NCBI GenBank assembly: GCA_020429465.1 | Contig: JAGQLH010000036.1 | Span: 1 to 12,645, forward strand | DNA from: Candidatus Dojkabacteria bacterium | GTDB taxonomy: Bacteria > Patescibacteriota > Dojkabacteria > B142 > WJKM01 | Reading direction: 5' to 3' | Length of the DNA: 12,645 bases | Shown here: positions 1-6,979 of the stretch, one piece after another | How the letters are laid out: each line of letters opens with the position of its first letter | How positions within the stretch are numbered: position 1 is the stretch's first letter | The notes under the pieces: generated by a model | Seen by the model: the letters and a program-made list of their open reading frames with translations, nothing else | Database searches by the model: none | Told to the model about the DNA's origin: nothing | Position numbers and translations under genes: made by a program

Positions 1-137
1 ATATGAAACCATTATTTGATAAAATAACCAGCTTAATTGCTGGGTTCGATTCTGTAACGTTTACACATGTTCCAAGAGCAGAAAATTCTTTTGCGGATAA
101 ACTTGTGAATATTGCATTAGACGCAAAGTTATCGTAA
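1..137 (+). CDS. Ribonuclease HI-like protein, C-terminal fragment (5' end outside window)
   Basis: The reading frame that stops with TAA at 135-137 encodes about 44 residues. They match the end of a type 1 RNase H: a helix (MKPLFDKITSLI), a strand with FDSVTFTHVPR, then ENSFADKLVNIALD. In the family, the HVPR..N..AD.L.N.A block holds the last catalytic-site region, including the final Asp of the DEDD set (here the Asp of FADKL). RNase HI degrades the RNA strand of RNA-DNA hybrids in the cytoplasm. The ATG at position 3 is probably an internal Met, because the family needs roughly 80-100 more residues upstream, so the gene is cut by the window edge and not truncated by mutation. It lies 76 bp before the LCP gene on the same strand. 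The family call is fairly secure; the exact subfamily cannot be judged from the tail. Confidence 0.8.
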   Translation, partial: MKPLFDKITSLIAGFDSVTFTHVPRAENSFADKLVNIALDAKLS

Positions 138-213
138 TATAAATTTGTGACAAAGTTCCATCGTCACGTTTTCCCAGTAGATACTTTTATTTATACACAT
201 AGGATGTACTTGC

Positions 214-1869
214 ATGCCACGTACCAAAACCATTACACTAAAAAACAAAAAACCAAAGAGAAGAATAACCTCCAAGGACAGGTCTATATCCCGAGCATCA
301 CGACGTGGTAAAAGCGACTCTCACTCTACTAAATCATCAAAAAAGCCATTCTTTGTCCGTATTAACAGTTGGCTTAATCATCTTTCTACAGCACAATTTA
401 TTACTGTCCTATTATCGATTGTAATTGTTTCACTTGTTCTCTATAAACCCGTAACTGCATTTGTGGGATCGAATGACATATTGGGAACTGTAATAACTGA
501 AATAGGAGATACTGGGCCAGATTGTGATGCCCTTATTAATAAATTAAATACTGAGTGTTGGGACGTAATTCCAGAGTTAAAACAAACTGGGAATTACACA
601 AATGCCTTACTATTAGGTATTGACACACGTGAAGGTGACTCAGGACTCATGAACACAGATACCATAATAGTTGCAAGTTTTGACCACACCACTGGTGATA
701 CGCTTCTTATTTCATTCCCTCGTGATTTGTATGTACCAACCGTTGTAAATGGGAAATCTGGAGGAAATGTAAAAATTAATTCCCTTTATGCAATTGGTGA
801 GCAACGATCAGATACAGATGGATTATCTCTTATCTCTGAAAACATTGAGCATTGGCTGAATTTAGATATTCACTACACTGCCATGGTAAATTTCAGAGCG
901 GTTACTACTATTGTAGATGAGCTTGGAGGCGTTGATATTACACTTGACGATACATATGTAGATATTTACCCTTACAAAGAACTTTCTACGGAGCGGCAAC
1001 AAGAATGTATTCGAGCCAAAGATTATGGATTGTATTGTGTGTTCACATTCCAGGAAGGTACCCATACATTAGATGGAGAGGAAGCTTTAATTTATGCACG
1101 TATGAGACAATATACTTCTGACTTTGATAGAGCTCGAAGGCAACAGGAGATTATTGATTCTATTAAAGAAAAACTTTTGGGTGATGAACAGAATTTGTTT
1201 GAAAAAGCTACCGATGGGTGGAATATTTATCAATCTATGGTTGAAGACGGTTATTTAAAAGCGGATCTTGAATATTCAGACATGATTGCAGGGTTATTTT
1301 TGGTTGCAGGAGGTGATATAAATCTTGATCCAGTCAGTATTGTACTTGATCCATCATTTGGAAATGGTAAATATATGTTCCCTGGAATGGTTGGAGTAGA
1401 TGAAGAAACAGGAGAAGGAGGAATTTATGTTTTGAATATTAGGGGTAATTCGTTTACACAAGTTGCAGAAGAAATAGATCGAATTCGAGACTATGCACCA
1501 CTCTATCAGGACAAAGCATCCGTTGTTCTTTCGAATAGAACAGGAGAAAAATTCCCTATGGATTCTTTGGCTCGGCAGATGTATGACGAAAAACCATACT
1601 TTGAATCATTTTTCTCTATCACAGGAACTACTGAACCGGAATCCACTGGAATAAATATACTTGTATTCAACCATGATAAAACAATAACTGCAGAGTACAT
1701 CAAGGATTATTTTTCAGAACTGGATCCACAAGTATTATATGTTGTAGAATCAGATGGATTCGAGCAGTCATCAAGTTACCTGGAAGATATACGAATTGAA
1801 ATACATGATCAAATAAATCCAGGCACTACGCCTGAACCTACAGAATCCGCATCTGAATTAGACACGTAA
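214..1869 (+). CDS. LytR-CpsA-Psr (LCP) family cell-wall polymer ligase
   Basis: LCP proteins transfer lipid-linked anionic polymers onto peptidoglycan outside the membrane. This 551-residue protein has a very basic Lys/Arg/Ser-rich cytoplasmic tail (1-58), one transmembrane helix (about 59-83), and an LCP domain (about 130-320). Typical motifs are LLLGIDTR (133-139), NTDTIIV (147-153), ISFPRDLYV (166-174), GGVDITL (238-244), GTHTLDGEEALIYARMR (282-298) and DFDRARRQQ (303-311). A weaker LytR_C-like region follows (about 434-533), then a Thr/Pro/Glu/Ser tail. Cys pairs at 104/115 and 265/275 lie in the extracytoplasmic part and could form disulfides (inference). An AGGATG at 201-206, nine bases from AGGA to the ATG, supports this start. 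The flippase-like gene starts 6 bp after the stop, so the two are almost certainly co-transcribed. The polymer substrate is unknown. Confidence 0.93.
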   Translation: MPRTKTITLKNKKPKRRITSKDRSISRASRRGKSDSHSTKSSKKPFFVRINSWLNHLSTAQFITVLLSIVIVSLVLYKPVTAFVGSNDILGTVITEIGDTGPDCDALINKLNTECWDVIPELKQTGNYTNALLLGIDTREGDSGLMNTDTIIVASFDHTTGDTLLISFPRDLYVPTVVNGKSGGNVKINSLYAIGEQRSDTDGLSLISENIEHWLNLDIHYTAMVNFRAVTTIVDELGGVDITLDDTYVDIYPYKELSTERQQECIRAKDYGLYCVFTFQEGTHTLDGEEALIYARMRQYTSDFDRARRQQEIIDSIKEKLLGDEQNLFEKATDGWNIYQSMVEDGYLKADLEYSDMIAGLFLVAGGDINLDPVSIVLDPSFGNGKYMFPGMVGVDEETGEGGIYVLNIRGNSFTQVAEEIDRIRDYAPLYQDKASVVLSNRTGEKFPMDSLARQMYDEKPYFESFFSITGTTEPESTGINILVFNHDKTITAEYIKDYFSELDPQVLYVVESDGFEQSSSYLEDIRIEIHDQINPGTTPEPTESASELDT

Positions 1870-1875
1870 GTCCAT

Positions 1876-3060
1876 ATGCTGAAAAAACTGCATGGATATA
1901 AAGATCATTTAATTATCCTCATCGGATCTAACTTGGTTGCTGCTCTTAACTTTGTTTTGAGCATCGTAATCCTAAAGATAGCGGATGAACAGAGCTTCAA
2001 TATTTATAGTGCATATGCTTCGTTTTATCTTATCCTGACTACTCCAAGTAAATTAGGCAAGAGCCTTGCAACTGTTTATGGATTTTCAATCATTGCATGG
2101 GCAGAGAAAATATTCAGTAAATTTAAATTGGGCATTACTCTCTCTAGTGTAATAATAAGTCTTTTGACTATAGTAGGTGTTTACCTTTATGGTGGAGATT
2201 CTTTAATTAGTGCATCAGTTTTGGTGTTAGCAACACTTTCACAGATTTTATTACTAGTACTAATTGGTGCATTGCAACATAATAAACAATTCGTTTCAAC
2301 TTCAAGCTTTCTATTCTCACAAAATTCCATCCGTTTAATTGCCGGTATTGGTCTATTTCTTATATTTCAAAACTTAGGAATCTGGCTTGCAACACTAGGA
2401 GGATCATTACTCTTATTTTTCGTTGTTCGCAGATTTGTAAAACAAAATAACGACAACTATTCAAAAATTTCTATTGATTTATCCGACATACTACTTAATC
2501 TCTTCGTATTATTAAGTGTCGAACTGCTATTCAATATTGATTCCATCTTAGTTCTAAATTCGTTTCCTACTGACGATGCATATATTTACAATTCACTTGT
2601 GCTCGTGAAGAAAATCATGTTTTTTGCTACCTATGGATTTGCAACAATATTACTCTCAGATAGTCGGAGAGAAGGAGTCAACCAGAGACAATCACTCATT
2701 AAAAACATTGGTATTACTGCCCTTGTAGGTGGGGTACTAACCCTGTTTCTTTACGAGTTGCGAGGTATCATTCTGCCATTTTTAGGATTAGGAATGGAGC
2801 AAAGTTCACTCTATCTACTTTTTACCATCGGAACACTACTGTTTACAATGCTTATGCTCTCGACACTATCATTTACTAGTACCAAAAGTATGTCACAACG
2901 TATATTAGCAGTTGGTGGGATTGGGGTATTTATATCTTTTTATGTTTTTCAAACAAATTCAATTGAATCTTTACTCAATACGTTTGTATTTGGTACTATT
3001 GGCCTACTCATATACCAGGGTACTATCCGGATACTTTTTAGACAGCCAAAAACTAACTAA
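1876..3060 (+). CDS. Polytopic membrane protein, polysaccharide flippase-like (Wzx/MATE-like fold)
   Basis: The protein has 394 residues and about 11-12 hydrophobic segments spread over its whole length, with short polar loops, the layout of O-antigen or teichuronic-acid flippases. The N-terminal stretch (NLVAALNFVLSIVILKIADE followed by an aromatic-rich helix) resembles the first helices of Wzx proteins, where an early helix is followed by a short loop and the second membrane pair. Flippases of this kind move undecaprenyl-linked sugars across the membrane. It starts 6 bp after the LCP gene stop, so a role in exporting the polymer that the LCP protein attaches is a reasonable inference. There is no clear Shine-Dalgarno site; translational coupling to the LCP gene is likely. 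It is slightly shorter than typical Wzx proteins (about 400-480). A different lipid-linked substrate or another polytopic transporter class cannot be excluded. Confidence 0.6.
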   Translation: MLKKLHGYKDHLIILIGSNLVAALNFVLSIVILKIADEQSFNIYSAYASFYLILTTPSKLGKSLATVYGFSIIAWAEKIFSKFKLGITLSSVIISLLTIVGVYLYGGDSLISASVLVLATLSQILLLVLIGALQHNKQFVSTSSFLFSQNSIRLIAGIGLFLIFQNLGIWLATLGGSLLLFFVVRRFVKQNNDNYSKISIDLSDILLNLFVLLSVELLFNIDSILVLNSFPTDDAYIYNSLVLVKKIMFFATYGFATILLSDSRREGVNQRQSLIKNIGITALVGGVLTLFLYELRGIILPFLGLGMEQSSLYLLFTIGTLLFTMLMLSTLSFTSTKSMSQRILAVGGIGVFISFYVFQTNSIESLLNTFVFGTIGLLIYQGTIRILFRQPKTN

Positions 3061-3141
3061 GTACAGTTGAATTTATCTTCTTTACTAAATTAATATACAA
3101 TAATAAACTAATGGAGTAATTACATTTTTTGTACTAACCCA

Positions 3142-3459
3142 ATGAAAAAATCCATAGTAGTTCTACTAAATATTCTAGGATCATTATCACTAGTCCTCGG
3201 TGCTCATGCATCGCTATGGACTCTACTACAACTTTCTGTACGCAAGGATGCACCTGAGTATTTTCAGGCAGCTAGTTTTGAATACATTGCTCTTGCCGCA
3301 CTATGTTTCTGTAGCTTTGGGATAATTTCTCTCTTATCTGGAATTTATGGATTATTTAAGCTTGAGTTCAAATCAAAAATTACATTTTTGATCATTGAAC
3401 TATTTGCTATATCGTTATTATCTTCGTGTGCTGGTATACAGTTTATTCTCTACGTTTAG
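3142..3459 (+). CDS. Small three-helix membrane protein of unknown function
   Basis: I do not recognise this 105-residue protein. It has three hydrophobic segments, about residues 4-30, 47-72 and 80-103, separated by a polar loop (LSVRKDAPEYFQAASFEY) and a short basic loop (KLEFKSK). Cysteines at about 55, 57 and 96 lie within the membrane segments. The N-terminus MKKS followed by a hydrophobic helix fits an uncleaved signal anchor. It lies 82 bp after the flippase gene on the same strand; the spacer holds AT-rich sequence with loose -35/-10 resemblance but nothing convincing, and no Shine-Dalgarno site. Its 3' end overlaps the convergent gene 3443-4156 by 17 bp. Confidence 0.6.
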   Translation: MKKSIVVLLNILGSLSLVLGAHASLWTLLQLSVRKDAPEYFQAASFEYIALAALCFCSFGIISLLSGIYGLFKLEFKSKITFLIIELFAISLLSSCAGIQFILYV

Positions 3460-4156
3460 CGAATAGTTCTATATACATTTTTCCCAGTGAATCATCCCCA
3501 GAATCTATACCGAAATGACTCCCTAATACATCTAACTGTTGTTCTATAGAACTTGGCTCTCCAAGTTTATCAGTAAGAACAGCATCTATTTTTCCACTTT
3601 TTCTTATAGCTTGAATCATTACCCGGACTAGTATATCGAGCCCTATCATAGTACTATCAAAATCTACATTCTCGATATTTTCTATAGGTCCTCCATCTTG
3701 TCCTCTATAAAATAATTCTTCGGTGCTAGTATTCCTACCTTCTTTGCAAAGATGTGTATTTTCAGCAGTTTGAGATAGCCTCTGTTCTATTACTAATTCA
3801 CTTTTAGGTAAAGCACCATCGTATCCAGGTGAATATTTATGTCCTATTGAAAACCCTGTTAAGATAGCATTTTGCACATGTAAACCTTCAGGGTGCCTTC
3901 CATTACTTCCTACATCCCATCTAATACTCACATTGTCTGTATTCAGACTATTTTGATCATTACCAGGTTGATGGAGTAATTCAACTGTTAATGATTGAAC
4001 TTTACCGTTATCAAGCCCATCTATTTGGGGAATACTCAATCCTGTAAATTTAAGCCCTAGCATTGTTTCATCAGATGGGAACTTAGAACAAAGCATAAGT
4101 AATGCTTGAGCGAAATCTAACCTTTTATGTGATTCTGGATTTTCTTGAAGACTCAT
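3443..4156 (-). CDS. Hypothetical soluble protein
   Basis: I do not recognise this 237-residue protein. It has no signal peptide or membrane helix, so it is probably cytoplasmic. The N-terminal third (MSLQENPESHKRLDFAQALL) begins with a helix. The middle is rich in alternating polar and hydrophobic residues, suggesting beta strands (LSIPQIDGLDNGKVQSLTVELL, then SIRWDVGS and LTGFSIGHKY). The C-terminal part looks helical (GLDILVRVMIQAIRKSGK and YIELFAKRR). A good promoter lies about 25 bp upstream (4182-4209), supporting a genuine single-gene transcript. It is the only minus-strand gene to the left of the 4223-4262 terminator, so it is separate from the two-component operon. Its 3' end overlaps a convergent membrane protein gene. 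Confidence 0.6.
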   Translation of the reverse strand: MSLQENPESHKRLDFAQALLMLCSKFPSDETMLGLKFTGLSIPQIDGLDNGKVQSLTVELLHQPGNDQNSLNTDNVSIRWDVGSNGRHPEGLHVQNAILTGFSIGHKYSPGYDGALPKSELVIEQRLSQTAENTHLCKEGRNTSTEELFYRGQDGGPIENIENVDFDSTMIGLDILVRVMIQAIRKSGKIDAVLTDKLGEPSSIEQQLDVLGSHFGIDSGDDSLGKMYIELFAKRRE

Positions 4157-4181
4157 ACACTAGAATGAAAAATATAACCAT

Positions 4182-4209
4182 ATTATACTATGGGTTTTAG
4201 TATTCACAA
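4182..4209 (-). promoter_or_regulatory. Sigma70-type promoter for the 3443-4156 gene
   Basis: On the minus strand a -35 like TTGTGA (4209-4204) is followed after 16 bases by a perfect TATAAT (4187-4182). The predicted start near 4175 gives a leader of about 20 nt before the ATG at 4156. The -35 box lies inside the T-rich tract just after the 4223-4262 terminator hairpin, so the terminator and the next promoter share bases. Confidence 0.6.
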
Positions 4210-4222
4210 AATAAACAAGAAG

Positions 4223-4262
4223 ATCCCCCACGTAATAAATCTTCGATTTAAACGTGGGGGAT
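4223..4262 (-). terminator. Rho-independent terminator ending the two-component/exported-protein operon
   Basis: An 11-bp perfect stem joins ATCCCCCACGT (4223-4233) to ACGTGGGGGAT (4252-4262). Inside it a second 6-bp stem (4236-4241 with 4245-4250) closes a TTC triloop, separated by a small AA/A internal loop. On the minus strand the stem is followed by the T-rich run CTTCTTGTTTATTTTG. It starts about 40 bp after the stop of the exported-protein gene (4304), which gives the direction. It is the most GC-rich intergenic element in the window. Confidence 0.85.
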
Positions 4263-4303
4263 GAGGCAAAACGTTGGAGGTAGAAAATAATTAGTTTAAA
4301 ATG

Positions 4304-4960
4304 TTATTGAAAGTTTGGTCCTGTACCTCGTTCCCCTGGACCTCCAAATCCAGATCGAGGTGTCATTATTTCACCTTGTGGGGGACCAGCGTGATTTAAC
4401 AATTCATCCACTTTTTCATCTAGTGATGCTAGTTTTTCATCACGGGTCGCTTCATCAATTCTTCCCTCCTCATAAAAAGTCTGAATATGTTCTGTCATTT
4501 CAGAAATGAGTGTAGCTTTAAATTCTTCTATATCGATTCCTTGAGCTTCAAGTACATCGAGAAGTGTCTGATCATTCTGATGAGCTTCCATCATCATGTC
4601 TCTTGTAATACCATAATCACTTAGTATTGTATGTAGTTCTCCATGCCATCCTTGTGGTCTTCCTTCCCCCTTATATCCAAAATTAAATCCATCCTCATCT
4701 AAATGCTCCAGCATCATGTCAGCTCGTTCTTTATCTAACTCACCACTCTCAACTTTTTCTTCGATGATGTTCTTGTGAGCTGATGTAAATGCGTCATTTA
4801 AAACACTTTCCTCGATCCCTAATATACTCGATACTCTTTGAAATAAATTAGAACTCTGGTTTTCTGCTGCTGAAACTGTTCCAAATGATGAAGCAAACAC
4901 CCCTGCTCCAGCAACTACTCCTACTACTGCAAGTGAAAGAATTGTCTTTTTCGCGTCCAT
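4304..4960 (-). CDS. Exported helical protein with two related modules, downstream of a two-component system
   Basis: The 218-residue protein starts with a signal peptide: MDAKK, a hydrophobic core (about 7-24) and a likely cleavage after VSA (29-31). The mature part is helical and charged. Two related modules are visible: LGIEESVLNDAF...ESGELDKERADMMLEHLDE (47-89) and YGITRDMMMEAH...EEGRIDEATRDEKLASLDEKVDELL (116-188). In each, a G-I-x-x-x-x-hydrophobic helix leads to a Gly-[ED/R]-[LI]-D-[KE] turn and another helix. The tail is Gly/Pro-rich (190-218). Met and His cluster in places (DMMMEAHQ, GWHGELH), which could bind metal (inference). No named family is certain; it resembles small exported proteins common in Firmicutes-type genomes. 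It is 144 bp downstream of the kinase gene and before the terminator, so it may be a target or accessory of that system, in the way CpxP serves Cpx. Confidence 0.75.
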   Translation of the reverse strand: MDAKKTILSLAVVGVVAGAGVFASSFGTVSAAENQSSNLFQRVSSILGIEESVLNDAFTSAHKNIIEEKVESGELDKERADMMLEHLDEDGFNFGYKGEGRPQGWHGELHTILSDYGITRDMMMEAHQNDQTLLDVLEAQGIDIEEFKATLISEMTEHIQTFYEEGRIDEATRDEKLASLDEKVDELLNHAGPPQGEIMTPRSGFGGPGERGTGPNFQ

Positions 4961-5044
4961 TTCTCAGTAAAAATAAGTAAACTATTCTGTAACAATGTAT
5001 GCACATGATATTTATTATTCCGATTACTTCGGTAGAGTTATGTG

Positions 5045-5076
5045 ACTTGTTACTAGTTATATACTAACGAACAAGT
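5045..5076. promoter_or_regulatory. Interrupted palindrome upstream of the exported-protein gene, possible operator
   Basis: The arms ACTTGTT-AC-TAGT (5045-5057) and ACTA-ACG-AACAAGT (5063-5076) are complementary over 11 bp, with a small internal asymmetry, around the centre TATAT. It lies in the 144-bp gap between the kinase gene stop and the exported-protein start, about 85 bp upstream of that ATG. There is no T tract, so it does not look like a terminator. An operator for the neighbouring response regulator or another dimeric regulator is an inference. Confidence 0.4.
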
Positions 5077-5104
5077 ATGAATCTCGAGTGAACCCAAAAA
5101 GAAT

Positions 5105-6223
5105 CTAAGAAGAAAATGAGAAGAAGAACCTTAATCCCTTACCATTTGTACCTGAAGTTGCTTTAACTGTCCAACCATGTGCACTAGCAATTTCTTTAAC
5201 AATGGCGAGACCCAGTCCCAAACCACCAGTATTCCTATTGCGTGATTTGTCAATTCTATAAAACCGTTCGAAGAGTTTCTTTTCTTGATTTCTGTCTACC
5301 CCCACACCGTTATCCTCAATATAAAAACCATTCCTGTGAGAACCAATCGTTATCTTAGTACCCTGAGAATACGAAATAGCATTTTCTACAATATTTGTAA
5401 TTAAACGCTCAACCATGTGCTTATCTGCATTGATTAACTCTCTACCCCTTTTAAATTTCATATCAAATCCTATCCCTGCATCTTTAGCTTCTTTCTCAAA
5501 CAAATCAACTACTTTTTTCCAACGTTCTTTTAGATCAACAGTAGATTTTTCAACATTCGAATGTAACGAACGAATTCTAGTGTAATCATTCATATGATCA
5601 ACCATTTCACTGAGACGTTGCGCCTGATCTTGGATAACTTCAAAACGTTCTGGTGTTGGCTCTAAAACTCCGTCCATTATTCCTTGTAGCTGTCCAACTA
5701 TTGATGTAACCGGGGTTTTCATCTCATGCGAGATATCAGATATCAGTTCTTGTCTTAATTGTTCAGCTTTATCCAGTTGTTCCGCCAGATAATTTAACTC
5801 TTCAATAGTCTCTTGAAATTCTTCTGTGTCAGTTACTGGAATAGTGATTTTATACTTGTTTTGCTGAAGCATCTTTATCCCTTGTGTAAGCTGATTCAAA
5901 GGTTTTGTTATATGCTTCGCGACAAATAACCCCACAAAGAGTGCAAAACCAATACTTAGGAAAGAAGTTGTAATTGTAGTTGTATAAAGATTGCGAGTAA
6001 ATTGTTCAAGAAATTCTATCCTTGCCGGTGCTGGTCTAAGATTCGCTGGTAAAGCCATCATGATTTCTTCCCTACGCTGTAAATATTCTGCCACATCTGT
6101 ATGAGTTTTACTTACTGTAATTGCACTCGTAAACACAAGTGCCAACATGGAAACAATTACTATTGCAAGGGTAATTTTTGAAGCTGTAGTTTTTGGTAGC
6201 ATAATATCTAGTATCCCTACCAT
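5105..6223 (-). CDS. Membrane sensor histidine kinase (HAMP-HisKA-HATPase)
   Basis: The kinase senses an extracytoplasmic or membrane signal and phosphorylates the response regulator encoded just upstream. Over 372 residues it shows TM1 (about 17-37), a short external loop of about 43 residues, TM2 (about 82-102), a HAMP linker (about 102-155), HisKA with the H-box ISDISHEMKTP (phospho-acceptor His166), then the ATPase domain. That domain has an N-box NIVENAISYS (277-286), DNGVGV (304-309), an F-box FERFYR (318-323) and GGLGLGLAIVKE (333-344). All catalytic motifs look intact. The small sensor loop suggests sensing of the membrane or of a partner protein. Start choice is unsure: the ATG at 6223 has no Shine-Dalgarno site and lies in a hairpin loop, while an in-frame ATG at 6202 has an AGGGA upstream (11-base spacing) and would lose only seven residues. 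Confidence 0.93.
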   Translation of the reverse strand: MVGILDIMLPKTTASKITLAIVIVSMLALVFTSAITVSKTHTDVAEYLQRREEIMMALPANLRPAPARIEFLEQFTRNLYTTTITTSFLSIGFALFVGLFVAKHITKPLNQLTQGIKMLQQNKYKITIPVTDTEEFQETIEELNYLAEQLDKAEQLRQELISDISHEMKTPVTSIVGQLQGIMDGVLEPTPERFEVIQDQAQRLSEMVDHMNDYTRIRSLHSNVEKSTVDLKERWKKVVDLFEKEAKDAGIGFDMKFKRGRELINADKHMVERLITNIVENAISYSQGTKITIGSHRNGFYIEDNGVGVDRNQEKKLFERFYRIDKSRNRNTGGLGLGLAIVKEIASAHGWTVKATSGTNGKGLRFFFSFSS

Positions 6224-6232
6224 AGCAGGGAT
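6213..6232 (-). repeat. Hairpin over the kinase start region
   Basis: ATCCCT (6213-6218) and AGGGAT (6227-6232) form a 6-bp stem with an 8-base loop that contains the 6223 ATG of the kinase gene. On the mRNA, the 3' arm carries the AGGGA that could act as ribosome binding site for the alternative ATG at 6202. The 5' arm, read on the minus strand as AATCCCTGC, repeats the arm of the hairpin at 6271-6292. Confidence 0.5.
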
Positions 6233-6270
6233 TTCTCTTATACAAGAATTATTTAGTACTTAATTGGGAA

Positions 6271-6292
6271 GGTCCCTGCTTTCGCAGGGATT
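6271..6292 (-). repeat. GAAA-loop hairpin in the regulator-kinase gap (REP-like)
   Basis: On the minus strand TCCCTGC-GAAA-GCAGGGA forms a perfect 7-bp stem (6273-6279 with 6284-6290), extendable by two G-T pairs, closed by a GNRA-type tetraloop. It lies about 25 bp after the regulator stop and about 50 bp before the kinase start. No T tract follows, so it is not a standard terminator. Short palindromes of this design (CCCTGCGAAAGCAGGG) recall REP-type intergenic repeats in other bacteria; processing or mRNA stability is another option. Confidence 0.6.
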
Positions 6293-6314
6293 ACACAGTA
6301 ATTCAATTTACCTT

Positions 6315-6971
6315 CTACTCCCCAAACTTATATCCCTTTCCAATAACTGTATGAATATACTTTTGTTTATCATCCAATTTCTTTCTAATTGATTTAATGT
6401 GCGCATCAACTGTTCTATCTAATACATCAGGAGGAAGTGAATCATCATATGCTCTATCTAAAATTTCTTCCCTCGTAAATACTTTCCCAGGATTCTTCAC
6501 AAGAGTGTAGAGAATATTGAATTGGGTAGTAGTAAAACTTATTTTCTTACCCTCTTTCTCTACGAGCATTTTTTCTGGATCAATGTGTAAATCCATTTCT
6601 TCAACAATCCCTTCATCTACCCTTCGTAATGCACTTTTCACCCTCGCAATCAGAATAGCTGGACTGAATGGCTTTTTAATATAGTCATCTGCTCCTGTTT
6701 CCAGTCCGACTAATTCATCAATCTCTTCAATACGAGCTGTCACCATAATAATAGGAACAAGTGACTTATTTCTAATTTTTCGACAGACTTCTATCCCATC
6801 AATGCTGGGCAGATTCAAATCTAGTATAATCAAGTCAATAGATTTGTCTGCAAATACCTCAAGAGCTTCTTCTCCATCCTGCGCTTCGAAAACAGTATAC
6901 CCCTGCTGCTTCAAATACGCAGCTTCAACCTCTCTAATTGATTTTTCGTCTTCTACAACTAGTATGTTCAT
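6315..6971 (-). CDS. OmpR/PhoB-family response regulator
   Basis: This is the DNA-binding partner of the histidine kinase encoded 91 bp downstream. The 218-residue protein has a receiver domain (1-115) with acidic pocket E7-D8-E9, phospho-acceptor Asp51 in LIILDLNLP, Thr78 in IIMVTAR and the Lys-Pro pair 100-101 in DDYIKKPFSP. A winged-helix output domain follows (about 122-217) with the usual FTTTQFNILYTLVKNPGKVFTREEIL start and VDAHIKSIRKKL recognition helix, ending IHTVIGKGYKFGE. Length and all key residues are normal for the family. The start ATG has no Shine-Dalgarno site but follows an extended -10 promoter by only 8 bp, so the transcript may be leaderless. Its target genes are unknown; the exported-protein gene nearby is the obvious candidate. 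Confidence 0.95.
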   Translation of the reverse strand: MNILVVEDEKSIREVEAAYLKQQGYTVFEAQDGEEALEVFADKSIDLIILDLNLPSIDGIEVCRKIRNKSLVPIIMVTARIEEIDELVGLETGADDYIKKPFSPAILIARVKSALRRVDEGIVEEMDLHIDPEKMLVEKEGKKISFTTTQFNILYTLVKNPGKVFTREEILDRAYDDSLPPDVLDRTVDAHIKSIRKKLDDKQKYIHTVIGKGYKFGE

Positions 6972-6979
6972 AATAAAAG

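Noticed and set aside
147..167. GTGAC/GTCAC inverted repeat between the RNase H and LCP genes as a terminator
   Set aside because: The stem is only 5 bp with an 11-base loop, and just a weak T run follows, too little to support the call.
862..1065. Antisense open frame inside the LCP gene
   Set aside because: It is the reverse of conserved LCP domain codons, has no family features and is Cys/Ile-rich as shadow frames usually are.
6271..6292. Hairpin as a rho-independent terminator after the response regulator
   Set aside because: No T tract follows on the minus strand, and the kinase gene starts about 50 bp later in the same direction.
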